Origin: Pseudomonas massiliensis
GTDB lineage: Bacteria > Pseudomonadota > Gammaproteobacteria > Pseudomonadales > Pseudomonadaceae
Assembly: GCF_000826105.1 (NCBI RefSeq)
Contig: NZ_CCYK01000007.1
Coordinates: 124,001-188,000, forward strand
Reading direction: 5' to 3'
Length of the DNA: 64,000 nt
Below the pieces are notes generated by a model, which saw only the letters and a program-made list of their open reading frames with translations, made no database searches and was not told the DNA's origin. Within the stretch, counting starts at the first letter, position 1. Each line of letters begins with the position of its first letter. A program made the translations under genes and the position numbers. Shown piece by piece: positions 8,517 to 17,213 of the stretch.

Positions 8517-9395
8517 ATGCCGTCCCGTCCCGTGCCTGCCCTGTTGGTCGGCGCCTTCCTGGCCCTGTACCTGGTGTGGGGCTCCACCTATCTGTTCATT
8601 CGCGTCGGCATCGAGTCCTGGCCACCCTTGACCATGGCTGGCCTGCGTTTCCTCAGCGCGGGGGCGATCCTCTATGTCTTCCTGCGTCTGCGGGGCGCGC
8701 CCCGGCCCACGGCGCCGCAATGGCGAGGCGGTGCCTGGATAGGCCTGCTGTTGCTCGGTTGCGGCAACGGTGGGGTAACCTTGGCCGAGCACGCCGGCGT
8801 AGCCTCGGGGGTCGCCGCCTTGACGGTCGCCACGGTGCCGCTGTTCACCCTTTTATTCGGCCTGTGCTGGGGGCAGCGCAACTCCTGGCTGGAGTGGGCT
8901 GGCATCCTGTTGGGGCTGGTGGGTATCGGCTTGCTCAACCTGGGTGCCAACCTTCAGGCCAGCCCAGGCGGCGCGGCATTGTTGCTCTTCGCCGCCGCTG
9001 CCTGGGCGTTCGGCTCGGTATGGAGCCGCTACTTGCCACTGCCCGCCGGTGGCATGGCCAGTGCCGTGGAAATGCTTATCGCCGGCGCCGCGCTCTTGGC
9101 CGCCGGGCTGCTCAGTGGCGAGCGAATCACTCAATGGCCCAGCCTGGCCGGCTGGTTGTCGCTGGGTTACCTGGTGTTCTTTGGCTCCATCCTGGCGTTC
9201 AATGCCTATATGTACCTGCTCAAGCACGTCAGGCCCGCGGCCGCGACCAGCTATGCCTATGTGAACCCGGTGGTGGCGGTGCTGCTGGGCATGGCCTTCG
9301 CCAATGAGCGCATCGGCCTGTGGGAAGGCTTGGCGATGCTGGTGATCATCAGCGCGGTGGTGCTGATTGGCCTGCCCCAATGGCGGCGGCGCTGA
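8517..9395 (+). CDS. yedA: Drug/metabolite exporter YedA (EamA family)
   Basis: 292 residues with ten predicted membrane helices in two EamA repeats. Close matches to E. coli YedA include LYLVWGSTYLFIRVGIESWPP, GNGGVTLAEHAGVASG, LFTLLFG and SYAYVNPVVAVLLG. YedA is an inner-membrane member of the drug/metabolite transporter superfamily with an undefined natural substrate. The gene stands alone, with its own upstream region after the NYN gene and the helicase gene 47 bp downstream. Confidence 0.9.
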   Translation: MPSRPVPALLVGAFLALYLVWGSTYLFIRVGIESWPPLTMAGLRFLSAGAILYVFLRLRGAPRPTAPQWRGGAWIGLLLLGCGNGGVTLAEHAGVASGVAALTVATVPLFTLLFGLCWGQRNSWLEWAGILLGLVGIGLLNLGANLQASPGGAALLLFAAAAWAFGSVWSRYLPLPAGGMASAVEMLIAGAALLAAGLLSGERITQWPSLAGWLSLGYLVFFGSILAFNAYMYLLKHVRPAAATSYAYVNPVVAVLLGMAFANERIGLWEGLAMLVIISAVVLIGLPQWRRR

Positions 9396-9442
9396 TCCGG
9401 GGTAAACTGAGCGCCTTGCCGTCCTTTTTTCAGGTGCACCCG

Positions 9443-10774
9443 ATGACCTTCGCTTCACTGGGCTTGATCGAGCCATTGCTCAACCGGCTATCGAACCTGG
9501 GCTATGAAAAGCCAACCCCGATCCAGGAAAAGGCGATCCCCGCCGTGCTCGCAGGCCGCGACCTCATGGCCGCGGCCCAGACCGGCACCGGGAAAACCGC
9601 CGGCTTCGCCTTGCCGTTGTTGCAGCGTTTGACTCTGCAGGGGAGCCAGGTCGCGAGCAATCGTGTGCGGGCGCTCATCCTGGTGCCTACTCGCGAGCTG
9701 GCCGAGCAGGTGCACAGCAACGTCAAGGCCTATGCCGAGGGGCTGCCGCTGCGAACCTACGCGGTCTATGGTGGGGTCAGCCTCAATCCACAGATGATGG
9801 CCTTGCGTCGAGGCGTGGATGTCCTGGTGGCGACGCCGGGGCGCTTGCTCGACCTGCACCGGAACAATGCGGTGAAATTCGACCAGGTCGAAACCTTGGT
9901 GCTCGACGAGGCCGACCGCATGCTTGACCTGGGCTTCACGGAAGAACTGCGCGGCCTCTACGCGGCCCTGCCGAAGCGGCGTCAGACCCTGCTGTTCTCT
10001 GCTACCTTCTCGGATGACATTCGCCTGCTTGCCGGGCAGATGCTGGACGAACCCCTGAGCGTGGAAGTCAGCCCCCGCAACCAGGCGGCCACCACGGTTC
10101 GCCAGTGGGTCGTGGCTGTGGATAAGAAGCGCAAAGCGGAGCTGTTTTCCCATCTGCTGCGTCAGCGGCGTTGGAAGCACGTCCTGGTCTTCGCCAAGAC
10201 CCGCAATGGCGTCGACCAGCTGGTGGAGCGCTTGCAAGGCCAGGGCGTGGCAGCCGACGGCATCCATGGCGACAAGCCTCAGGCCACCCGCCAGCGGGCG
10301 CTGGACAATTTCAAGGCCGGTGAACTGACGGTACTGGTAGCTACCGATGTGGCTGCCCGTGGCCTGGATATCCAGGACCTTCCCCTGGTGGTGAACCTGG
10401 ACCTGCCTATCGTGGCCGAGGATTACGTTCACCGGATCGGCCGAACCGGGCGCGCGGGAGCCACTGGCGAGGCTATTTCGCTGGTATGCGCTGATGAAGT
10501 GGAGCAGCTCGCCGCGATCGAAGCCTTGACCCGGCAAACCCTCAAGCGGGTGGAAGAGCCTGATTTCGAACCGGATCATCGGGTGCCAGAAACCACAGCG
10601 GGCGGGCAAATCCTCAAAAAACCGAAGAAGCCAAAAAAGCCCAAGGCCAGTGGGGGCAAGGCAGCGCTTGGGCGCTGGACCGAAAGCCGTGAGGCGCCTG
10701 CGGCAGAGCCACCGGTCAAGGCCGTGCGCAAGGTGCCGGCATTCAATACGGGGCCGCGCAAGCGCAAGCCGTGA
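9443..10774 (+). CDS. DEAD-box RNA helicase, RhlE type
   Basis: 443 residues from ATG 9443 (MTFASLGLIEPLL); the frame is open further upstream inside yedA, but that part is not conserved. Complete DEAD-box set: Q motif (PTPIQ), Walker A AQTGTGKT at 45-52, PTRELAEQ, DEAD at 155-158, SATF, ARGLDIQDLP and HRIGRTGR. The C-terminal tail from about residue 370 is rich in lysine and proline (KKPKKPKKPK), as in RhlE proteins that use a basic tail to bind RNA. Such helicases remodel structured RNA in ribosome assembly and RNA decay. Confidence 0.9.
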   Translation: MTFASLGLIEPLLNRLSNLGYEKPTPIQEKAIPAVLAGRDLMAAAQTGTGKTAGFALPLLQRLTLQGSQVASNRVRALILVPTRELAEQVHSNVKAYAEGLPLRTYAVYGGVSLNPQMMALRRGVDVLVATPGRLLDLHRNNAVKFDQVETLVLDEADRMLDLGFTEELRGLYAALPKRRQTLLFSATFSDDIRLLAGQMLDEPLSVEVSPRNQAATTVRQWVVAVDKKRKAELFSHLLRQRRWKHVLVFAKTRNGVDQLVERLQGQGVAADGIHGDKPQATRQRALDNFKAGELTVLVATDVAARGLDIQDLPLVVNLDLPIVAEDYVHRIGRTGRAGATGEAISLVCADEVEQLAAIEALTRQTLKRVEEPDFEPDHRVPETTAGGQILKKPKKPKKPKASGGKAALGRWTESREAPAAEPPVKAVRKVPAFNTGPRKRKP

Positions 10775-10786
10775 GACAGGCTGTAG

Positions 10787-12025
10787 TCAAGCCGCCGACG
10801 GGGCAGCCAGGTAGGCCAGCACGCCCTCGGCGGCGCGGCGACCACTGGCGAAACAGGCCGTGAGCAGGTAACCGCCGGTCGGGGCCTCCCAGTCGAGCAT
10901 CTCGCCGGCGCAGAACACACCGGGAAGGGCGCGCAGCATCAGATGCTCGTCCAGCGCGGCGCGGCGAACGCCGCCGGCGCTGCTGATCGCTTCTTCCAGC
11001 GGGCGAGGGCGTACCAGGGTAAGCGGCAGGGCCTTGATCGTTCGGGCAAGGCGAACAGGGTCCTGGAAGGTCGCCGCATCGGTCAGTTCTCGCAGCAATG
11101 CTGCCTTGACACCGTCCAGACGCAGTTGCCCTTGCAGATGGCGCGCCATGGAGCGGCTCCCGCGGGGCTTGTTCAAGGCGGCCTCTACCTGACCGAGGGT
11201 TCTGGCCGGTAGCAAGTCGACGAACACTTCACAGGCTCCGTTGCGATTGATCGCTTCACGGATCGGCGCCGAGAGGGCATAGACCAGGCTGCCCTCGATG
11301 CCGCGCTCGGTCACTACGCATTCTCCCGCCCGGGCCGGCTGCCCTGGCAGGCTCAAGGCAATGTTCTTCAGCGGAGCGCCTGCGAAGCGCTCCGTGATCA
11401 TCGCGCTCCAGGCTGATACTTCGAAGCCACAGTTGGCCGGTTGCAAAGCGCGGGTTTCAACGCCGCGGGCGTTCAGCCACGGCAGCCAGGCGCCGTCCGA
11501 GCCTAGCCGTGGCCAGCTGCCACCGCCCAGGGCCAATATGGTTGCAGCAGGTCGCAAGGCCAAGGCTTCGCCCTGATGATCCAGGCACAGGCTGCCATCC
11601 TCGTTCCAGCCCAGCCAGCGGTGGCGGGTGTGGATAACCACGCCCTGGTCACGCAAGCGCTTGAGCCACGCACGGAGCAAGGGCGCGGCTTTCATATCGG
11701 TGGGGAATACCCGCCCGGAGCTGCCGATGAACGTCTCGATGCCCAGCTCGTGTATCCACTGCCGCAGGGCGTCGGCGCCCAAGCGTTCCAGCCAGGGGCC
11801 GACCCAGTCGGCCTGTTCGGCATAGCGATGCACGAAGGCCTGCGCTGGTTCGCTGTGGGTGATGTTCATGCCGCCTACCCCGGCGAGCAGGAATTTGCGG
11901 CCTACCGAGGGCATGGCGTCATACACCGCCACGGCTATGCCAGCCTGGCTAAGCACTTCGGCCGCCATAAGTCCGGCCGGGCCTCCGCCCATAACTGCCA
12001 CTTGCGCAGGAGCCTTCACCGCCAT
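10787..12025 (-). CDS. TIGR03862-type NAD(P)/FAD-dependent oxidoreductase (HI0933 family)
   Basis: 412 residues from ATG 12025, which has GAGGCGAA just upstream; the frame stays open to 12085. Signatures are the N-terminal FAD-binding VAVMGGGPAGLMAAEVL, the family marker GRKFLLAGVGGMNITHSEP, SSGRVFPTDMKAAPLL, ILALGGGSWPRLGSDG, and the C-terminal GVFCAGEMLDWEAPTGGYLLT. This is the HI0933-like flavoprotein family; some members act as flavin-dependent reductases (BaiN in gut clostridia) but the Pseudomonas branch has no assigned substrate. It is downstream of the deacetylase gene on the same strand, separated by the DnaA-box cluster. Confidence 0.9.
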   Translation of the reverse strand: MAVKAPAQVAVMGGGPAGLMAAEVLSQAGIAVAVYDAMPSVGRKFLLAGVGGMNITHSEPAQAFVHRYAEQADWVGPWLERLGADALRQWIHELGIETFIGSSGRVFPTDMKAAPLLRAWLKRLRDQGVVIHTRHRWLGWNEDGSLCLDHQGEALALRPAATILALGGGSWPRLGSDGAWLPWLNARGVETRALQPANCGFEVSAWSAMITERFAGAPLKNIALSLPGQPARAGECVVTERGIEGSLVYALSAPIREAINRNGACEVFVDLLPARTLGQVEAALNKPRGSRSMARHLQGQLRLDGVKAALLRELTDAATFQDPVRLARTIKALPLTLVRPRPLEEAISSAGGVRRAALDEHLMLRALPGVFCAGEMLDWEAPTGGYLLTACFASGRRAAEGVLAYLAAPSAA

Positions 12026-12110
12026 TTCGCCTCGCCTGAAAAAGTGCGCTAGTTTACCGGAGGATATCCACGGGTACCTGCTCAAAATTTAACCAGCAGC
12101 TGGGCGGCCC

Positions 12111-12215
12111 TGTGAATAAAGGCGCTTTAACGGTTTCGCTCAGGTTATCCACAGCCGGCTCCACAGTGAATGTGGGTAACCTGTCCGCGTTGCCTGGCGG
12201 CCTTGGTTATTCACA
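12111..12215. other. Cluster of four DnaA-box-like 9-mers
   Basis: In the space between two minus-strand genes there are TGTGAATAA (12111-12119), TTATCCACA (12145-12153, the perfect box), TGTGGGTAA (12171-12179) and TTATTCACA (12207-12215). Orientations alternate, and the outer pair is exactly inverted. Three of the four fit TTATNCACA; the third has one mismatch. The inner pair could also fold as an RNA hairpin (one G-U pair), so a terminator-like role is the main alternative. There is no oriC context (no dnaA, dnaN or rpmH nearby). Confidence 0.5.
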
Positions 12216-13128
12216 TGCAGCGGGTTTGCCATAGCTCGCTGGCTACCCTATGAAGGATGCCATGACGACGAGCCAACGCCTGGCGGTCTTTACTGTAACC
12301 GCCGCCAATTACCCCCATCACCGCAATGCTGCGGTTCAGGCAATGTTCCAGCACTCGCTTGTCGCGCGCGGCCACGCCAGCGTCGGTGAGCTGCAGATAC
12401 CCGAGGGCGTCGTCTCGATGCACGTCTACGCCAGCGTCGTACAGCACCAGGTCAGGTTGATACAAGGGCAGGAGGTAATTGAGGGCATCCTCCACCACCT
12501 GAAGATAAGCCGCGTCGCCCATGCCCAAGGGTAACGGGATATCCCAATCGCTCTGGGCCTTGCGTACCGGAAAGTTCTTTTCACAATGCAGCGATACGGT
12601 AATGGCGTCGGGCACGTCCGCGAGCAGACGCGCCGTTCCGTCGCCCTGATGTACGTCGCAGTCAAAGATCAGCACACGCTGTACCCTGCCGGCCTCCAGG
12701 AAGTAGCGGCTGACCACGGCCAGATCATTGAATATGCAAAAGCCGGAAGGGTAATCGTAATGGGCATGATGGGTGCCGCCGGCCAGGTGACAGGCCAGGC
12801 CATGCTTCAAAGCCAGCTCCGTGGTGAGCAGCGAGCCCCCTACGGCGCGCACGGTGCGCCTGGCCACGGCCTCGCTCCAGGGCAGGCCCAGGCGCCGCTG
12901 GTCTTCACGGGACAACTCGCCGGCCATGTAGCGCTCTATGTAGTCGGGCGCGTGGGCCAGGGCCAGCACCTCGGCGGCGCAAGGTTCGGGCCGGTGCAGC
13001 GCTTGGTCGCAGGCGATTCCCGTGGCGAGCAAATGGTCATGGAGCAGGCGGAACTTCTCCATGGGAAAGCGGTGGTCCGCTGGAAACGGTGGGCTGTAGT
13101 CGTCGTGGTAAACCAGAGGCAGGTGCAT
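12211..13128 (-). CDS. Histone-deacetylase-fold hydrolase
   Basis: 305 residues from ATG 13128 (MHLPLVYHDDYS), the common length; ATG 13140 is a possible earlier start and neither ribosome site is strong. The zinc site is complete: tandem His120-His121 (GGTHHAH), D158 and H160 in FDCDVHQGDG, D235 in YDAGVDVHRDD, and Tyr278 in GGGYSKD. Bacterial members remove acetyl groups from small molecules such as acetylpolyamines, or from proteins; the substrate here is unknown. It is divergent from tesB. Confidence 0.9.
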   Translation of the reverse strand: MHLPLVYHDDYSPPFPADHRFPMEKFRLLHDHLLATGIACDQALHRPEPCAAEVLALAHAPDYIERYMAGELSREDQRRLGLPWSEAVARRTVRAVGGSLLTTELALKHGLACHLAGGTHHAHYDYPSGFCIFNDLAVVSRYFLEAGRVQRVLIFDCDVHQGDGTARLLADVPDAITVSLHCEKNFPVRKAQSDWDIPLPLGMGDAAYLQVVEDALNYLLPLYQPDLVLYDAGVDVHRDDALGYLQLTDAGVAARDKRVLEHCLNRSIAVMGVIGGGYSKDRQALARRHGILHRVASELWQTRCM

Positions 13129-13165
13129 GGTGATCCGCATGGCTAAAGCCTGGAGTGTGCCAGCT

Positions 13166-13174
13166 TTATCCACA
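13166..13174 (+). other. Additional perfect DnaA box
   Basis: TTATCCACA in the 130-bp region between the deacetylase and tesB, about 1 kb from the four-box cluster. It is a single 9-mer, so chance cannot be excluded; it matters mainly because of the cluster nearby. Confidence 0.4.
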
Positions 13175-13258
13175 GCTGCCCACGGCAGGCGGGCGGTGGC
13201 GGAGAACATCAAGGTATGATGGCTGCCTGGGTATTTTGTAAGGCGAGGTAACACTGCA

Positions 13259-14128
13259 ATGAGCCATGTGCTGGATGATCTGGTCAACCTGCTGACCTTG
13301 GAGCCCATCGAAGAAAACCTGTTCCGCGGGCGCAGCCAGGACCTGGGCTTCCGCCAACTGTTCGGCGGCCAGGTGCTGGGGCAGTCGCTGTCCGCGGCCA
13401 GCCAGACCGTAGAAGAGGCGCGTCACGTCCATTCGTTGCACGGGTACTTCCTGCGTCCCGGGGACGCTTCCCTGCCAGTGGTGTATATGGTGGACCGGGT
13501 TCGTGACGGCGGCAGCTTTTCCACACGCCGGGTCACCGCCGTGCAAAAGGGCAACACCATCTTCACCTGCTCGGCCTCTTTCCAGTACGACGAAGAAGGC
13601 TTTTCCCACCAGAGCCACATGCCCGAGGTGGTAGGTCCGGAAAACCTGCCCACTGAACTGGAGTTGATGCGTCACCGGGAAGAGCTGATTCCGCTCCACA
13701 TGAGAGAAAAGCTGCTGTGCCCCAAGCCCATCGAAATCCGGCCAGTGACAGAGCGCGACCCCTATAACCCCACGCCCGGCGATCCGGTCAAGTATGTGTG
13801 GTTCCGGGCCGATGGCCAGCTGGCGGACCTGCCGGCCTTGCACAAATACGTGATGGCCTACGCTTCGGACTTCAACCTGCTCACCACTTCGCTGCTGCCT
13901 CATGGCAAGAGCGTGTGGCACCGGGACATGCAGATGGCCAGCCTGGATCACGCCCTGTGGTTCCATGGCAACCTGATCGCCGACGACTGGCTGCTGTACG
14001 CCCTGGATAGCCCTTGGGCGGGCAACGCTCGCGGCTTCGCCCGTGGCAGTGTCTACAACCGGGCGGGCCAACTGGTCGCTTCGTCCGCCCAGGAAGGGCT
14101 GATCCGCCATCGGAAGGACTGGGCCTGA
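13259..14128 (+). CDS. tesB: Acyl-CoA thioesterase II
   Basis: 289 residues, the length of TesB. GAGGTAAC stands before the ATG. Double hot-dog fold markers: QLFGGQVLGQSLSAA in the first domain, HSLHGYFLRPGD, and in the second domain the three catalytic residues, Asp in AYASDFNLLTT, Ser/Thr in MASLDHALWFH, and Gln in SSAQEGLIRHR. TesB hydrolyses medium- and long-chain acyl-CoA in the cytoplasm. The final A of its TGA stop is the A of the next ATG, so the HAD gene should be translationally coupled. Confidence 0.95.
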   Translation: MSHVLDDLVNLLTLEPIEENLFRGRSQDLGFRQLFGGQVLGQSLSAASQTVEEARHVHSLHGYFLRPGDASLPVVYMVDRVRDGGSFSTRRVTAVQKGNTIFTCSASFQYDEEGFSHQSHMPEVVGPENLPTELELMRHREELIPLHMREKLLCPKPIEIRPVTERDPYNPTPGDPVKYVWFRADGQLADLPALHKYVMAYASDFNLLTTSLLPHGKSVWHRDMQMASLDHALWFHGNLIADDWLLYALDSPWAGNARGFARGSVYNRAGQLVASSAQEGLIRHRKDWA

Positions 14129-14733
14129 TGCTGAGTGAGATTCGCCACTGGGTCTTCGACATGGACGGCACCCTCACCGTGGCGGCCCATGATTTCAATG
14201 CCATCCGGCTAGCCTTGGACATTCCTTTAGAGGAGGACATCCTCGGTCACCTGGCCGCGCTTCCACCGGCCCAAGCCGCGGTGAAGCATGCCTGGTTGCT
14301 GGAGCATGAGCGTGAACTGGCCCTGGCCGCCAGGCCCGCGCCCGGGGCCGTGGCGTTGGTCCGCTACCTGGCCGAGCGCGGCGTGCGCCTGGGCGTGCTG
14401 ACCCGCAACGCCCGCGAGCTGGCCCATATCACCCTGGCCGCCATTGGCCTCGGTGACTGCTTCGCCCGCGATGATGTGCTCGGCCGCGACGAAGCCGCCT
14501 TCAAGCCCAGCCCGGAAGGCCTGCATAAACTCGCCCAGGCCTGGCAAGTCGCCCCCGCCGAGATGGTGATGGTGGGCGACTATCGCTTCGACCTTGAGGC
14601 GGGCCGCGCCGCCGGTACACGCACGGTACTGGTCAACCTGCCCAGCAACCCCTGGCCGGAATTGGTGGACTGGCATGCGGTGGATTGTGGGGTGTTGCTG
14701 GATAAGATCAAGCCGCCACAGAGGATCGAATAA
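14128..14733 (+). CDS. HAD-superfamily hydrolase (subfamily IA)
   Basis: 201 residues from an ATG that shares one base with the tesB stop. Motif I is FDMDGTLT with the nucleophile and acid/base Asp, motif II is LTRNARE, the conserved Lys is in FKPSPEG, and motif IV is MVGDYRFDLEAGRAAG. A helical cap lies between motif I and II, as in phosphoglycolate phosphatase-like enzymes. The substrate is not predictable. A REP doublet follows its stop. Confidence 0.88.
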   Translation: MLSEIRHWVFDMDGTLTVAAHDFNAIRLALDIPLEEDILGHLAALPPAQAAVKHAWLLEHERELALAARPAPGAVALVRYLAERGVRLGVLTRNARELAHITLAAIGLGDCFARDDVLGRDEAAFKPSPEGLHKLAQAWQVAPAEMVMVGDYRFDLEAGRAAGTRTVLVNLPSNPWPELVDWHAVDCGVLLDKIKPPQRIE

Positions 14734-14737
14734 CCTC

Positions 14738-14802
14738 GAGCCAGTGAGGGCTGGCGAATAGGCTTTGGTTAGCTCGGCCAATTCGCCAGCTCCGCTGGCT
14801 CC
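14738..14802. repeat. REP doublet (inverted pair)
   Basis: GAGCCAGTGAGGGCTGGCGAA (14738-14758) and, inverted, TTCGCCAGCTCCGCTGGCTCC (14782-14802) flank a 23-bp spacer. This is the same REP family seen at 34.6, 50.5 and 57.8 kb. It occupies the gap between two convergent genes and its right arm touches the metallopeptidase stop codon. Confidence 0.75.
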
Positions 14803-15686
14803 TACAACTGCTTGGCGTTGAAGGTGTCGCACCGATCCAGCTGCCCGCTTTCGAAGCCGGTCTTGAACCACTTCACTCGCTGCGCCGAGGTGCCGTGGGT
14901 AAAGGAGTCGGGCACTACCCGCCCTTGACCTTGCTCCTGCAGGCGGTCGTCGCCGATGGCATTGGCGGCGTTGAGGGCTTCTTCCACATCTCCGGCCTCG
15001 AGCCAGTTCAGGCGTTGCTGGGCATGGTTGGCCCAGACGCCTGCGAAGCAGTCGGCCTGCAGTTCCTGGCGAACCAGCAACCCATTGTTGCCTTCCATTC
15101 GCTGGCCTTGCTGGCGCGCTGCGTCTACCTGGCGGGAAATGCCCAGCAGGGTTTGTACATGGTGGCCTACTTCGTGAGCGATGACGTAGGCCTGGGCGAA
15201 GTCGCCCGCGGCCTGGAAGCGCTGGCTCATTTCATTGAAGAAGGAAGTATCCAGGTACACCTTGCGGTCGCCTGGGCAATAGAACGGGCCGACGGCAGAG
15301 GAGGCCAGGCCGCAGGCTGAGTTGACCCGGCCATTGAACAGCACCAGGGTAGGGTCCTCGTATTGGCGGCCGCCCTCCTTGAAGATGGCCTGCCAAGTGT
15401 CCTCGGTGTCACCCAGGATGGACCGCACGAATTCGGTCTGGTCATCGGTGGCGGGCGTGCTGCGTTGTTGCACTGGCGCAGGGCCCGTGGCCTGGCCGGC
15501 CAGTTGCCCCAGTATTTGCATCGGGTCCTGGCCGGTGAGCAGACCGAAACCCACGATCAGCACCACCGCCCCGAGGCTCAGGCCCTTGCCGCCGATGCGA
15601 AGCCCGCCACCGCCATAACCGCCACCGCCCCCGTCACCACGGGCATCCACTACGTTGTCACTGCGTCGGCCTTTTTTCCAGAGCAT
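14802..15686 (-). CDS. YpfJ-family neutral zinc metallopeptidase
   Basis: 294 residues from ATG 15686 (MLWKKGRRSDN), with GGAGAGG upstream; an ATG at 15722 lacks support. After a basic N-terminus and glycine run (GGGGGYGGGG) there is one membrane helix (about residues 38-58), so the peptidase part is outside the cytoplasm. The zinc site is HEVGHH (HExxH) in AYVIAHEVGHHVQTLLG, followed by ELQADCFAGVWA that supplies the third ligand. The family (Pfam Zn_peptidase) has no defined substrate. It is divergent from pcaH. Confidence 0.9.
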   Translation of the reverse strand: MLWKKGRRSDNVVDARGDGGGGGYGGGGLRIGGKGLSLGAVVLIVGFGLLTGQDPMQILGQLAGQATGPAPVQQRSTPATDDQTEFVRSILGDTEDTWQAIFKEGGRQYEDPTLVLFNGRVNSACGLASSAVGPFYCPGDRKVYLDTSFFNEMSQRFQAAGDFAQAYVIAHEVGHHVQTLLGISRQVDAARQQGQRMEGNNGLLVRQELQADCFAGVWANHAQQRLNWLEAGDVEEALNAANAIGDDRLQEQGQGRVVPDSFTHGTSAQRVKWFKTGFESGQLDRCDTFNAKQL

Positions 15687-15713
15687 GCTGGGCCCTCTCC
15701 GTTTTGTATTTGG

Positions 15714-15731
15714 CATAACCATTTGGTTATG
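15714..15731. promoter_or_regulatory. PcaQ-type LysR operator before pcaH
   Basis: CATAACCATTTGGTTATG is an 18-bp perfect inverted repeat (8-bp arms, 2-bp centre), 103 bp before the pcaH start. Its core ATAACC-N4-GGTTAT matches, but for the last base, the ATAACC-N4-GGTTAA box that I recall for the LysR regulator PcaQ of protocatechuate genes in rhizobia. No LysR gene is in this window, so the regulator would be encoded elsewhere. Confidence 0.65.
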
Positions 15732-15768
15732 TCAGCACCGCGTATTTTCAGTTCCCGCCGTCTTCCGG

Positions 15769-15797
15769 TTGGCGGACACTCTCAGCCTGCGTATTGA
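15769..15797 (+). promoter_or_regulatory. Possible sigma-70 promoter of pcaHG
   Basis: TTGGCG at 15769-15774 and TATTGA at 15792-15797 are separated by 17 bp and lie between the PcaQ-type box and pcaH. This would put the box centre about 80 bp before the start of transcription. Matches to the consensus are moderate. Confidence 0.35.
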
Positions 15798-15834
15798 TTC
15801 ATGCGACCTATAAATCCAATAACAGGAGATCGAC

Positions 15835-16554
15835 ATGTCTGAACAAGACACCAGTCGCTTCATCATCCGTGACCGCAATTGGCACCCCAAGGCGCTGACC
15901 CCCGACTACAAGACGTCGGTACCGCGCTCGCCCCGCCAGGCCTTGGTGAGCATTCCGCAAACCGCAAGCGAAAGCACCGGCCCAGACTTCTCGCACCTCA
16001 AGCTCGGTAAGTTCGACAACGATCTTCTGCTGAATTTCAATAATGGCGGCCTTCCCATCGGGGAAAGGGTGATCGTGGCGGGCCGCGTGCTCGATCAGTT
16101 CGGCAAACCCGTGCCCCACACCCTGGTGGAGATGTGGCAGGCCAACGCCGGGGGCCGTTATCGCCACAAGAACGACCGCTACCTGGCCCCGCTGGACCCG
16201 AACTTCGGCGGCGTGGGCCGTACCCGCACCAATGCCGAAGGCTATTACAGCTTCCGCACCATCAAGCCGGGCCCGTACCCGTGGCGCAATGGCCCGAACG
16301 ACTGGCGCCCGGCGCATATTCATGTGTCGGTAAGCGGGCCGTCCATTTCCACCCGCTTGATCACCCAGCTGTACTTCGAAGGCGACCCGCTCATTCCTCT
16401 ATGCCCGATCGTGAAATCCATCGCCAACCCTGAGGCGATTCAGAGCCTGATCGCGCGGCTGGACATGACCAACGCCAACCCCATGGATTGCCTGGCCTAC
16501 CGCTTCGATATCGTGCTGCGCGGCCAACGCCAGACCCATTTCGAGAATTGCTGA
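15835..16554 (+). CDS. pcaH: Protocatechuate 3,4-dioxygenase beta subunit
   Basis: 239 residues; AGGAG precedes the ATG. PcaHG opens protocatechuate between its two hydroxyls to give 3-carboxy-cis,cis-muconate, the entry to the beta-ketoadipate pathway. All four Fe(III) ligands of the beta subunit are present: Y109 (GGRYRHK), Y148 (GPYPW), H161 and H163 (PAHIHVS), which are residues 108, 147, 160 and 162 in the classical Pseudomonas numbering plus one for Met. pcaG follows after 14 bp. The rest of the pathway (pcaB, pcaC, pcaD, pcaIJ, pcaF) is not in this window. Confidence 0.97.
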   Translation: MSEQDTSRFIIRDRNWHPKALTPDYKTSVPRSPRQALVSIPQTASESTGPDFSHLKLGKFDNDLLLNFNNGGLPIGERVIVAGRVLDQFGKPVPHTLVEMWQANAGGRYRHKNDRYLAPLDPNFGGVGRTRTNAEGYYSFRTIKPGPYPWRNGPNDWRPAHIHVSVSGPSISTRLITQLYFEGDPLIPLCPIVKSIANPEAIQSLIARLDMTNANPMDCLAYRFDIVLRGQRQTHFENC

Positions 16555-16568
16555 GAGGAGCGCCGTCA

Positions 16569-17174
16569 ATGCCTGTTCAAATTCTGCCGGAAACCCCTTC
16601 GCAAACCGCTGGCCCCTATGTGCATATCGGCCTGGCCCTGGGTGTGGCGGGTAACCCCACCCGCGAGCAGGAAATCTGGAACGAAATGGCCAAGCCCGGG
16701 GCGCCGGGTGAGCACATCCTGCTGGTCGGCAACGTCTATGACGGCAACGGCCATCTGATCCGGGACTCCTTCCTGGAGTTCTGGCAAGCGGATCATCAAG
16801 GCCGTTACGACACCGAGTTCAACCTGGAAAAGCCCTTCAATAGCTTTGGCCGTACCGCCACCACCTTCGATGCCGGGGAGTGGAGCCTGCAGACCATCAA
16901 GCCGGGCGTGGTCACTACCACGGCGGGCATTCCCATGGCGCCCCACATCAACGTCAGCCTGTTTGCTCGGGGAATCAACATCCACCTGCAAACCCGCATC
17001 TATTTCGACGACGAAGCCGAGGCCAACGCCAAGTGCCCGATCCTCAACCTGATCGAGCAACCCCAGCGGCGTGAAACCCTGATTGCACGGCGTTGTGAAG
17101 TGAACGGCAAAACCGCTTACCGCTTCGACATCCGCGTGCAGGGAGAAGGCGAGACGGTGTTCTTCGACTTCTGA
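16569..17174 (+). CDS. pcaG: Protocatechuate 3,4-dioxygenase alpha subunit
   Basis: 201 residues from ATG 16569, with GAGGAG upstream; starts further upstream would overlap pcaH. The N-terminus (LPETPSQTAGPYVHIGLALG) and the intradiol-dioxygenase core (LEFWQADHQGRYDTEF, FGRTATTFDAGEW, MAPHINVSLFARGIN) mark the alpha subunit, which shares the fold of PcaH but does not carry the iron. It forms the (alpha-beta-Fe) oligomer with PcaH. The convergent aldo/keto reductase gene ends 40 bp away. Confidence 0.97.
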   Translation: MPVQILPETPSQTAGPYVHIGLALGVAGNPTREQEIWNEMAKPGAPGEHILLVGNVYDGNGHLIRDSFLEFWQADHQGRYDTEFNLEKPFNSFGRTATTFDAGEWSLQTIKPGVVTTTAGIPMAPHINVSLFARGINIHLQTRIYFDDEAEANAKCPILNLIEQPQRRETLIARRCEVNGKTAYRFDIRVQGEGETVFFDF

Positions 17175-17213
17175 GCCCCATGCAGCCTCCTGTGCCAGCG
17201 GGGCGGTGGAGTG

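Noticed and set aside
12086..12210. Second replication origin
   Set aside because: DnaA boxes are present, but no AT-rich unwinding element, dnaA/dnaN/rpmH genes or partition genes are near.
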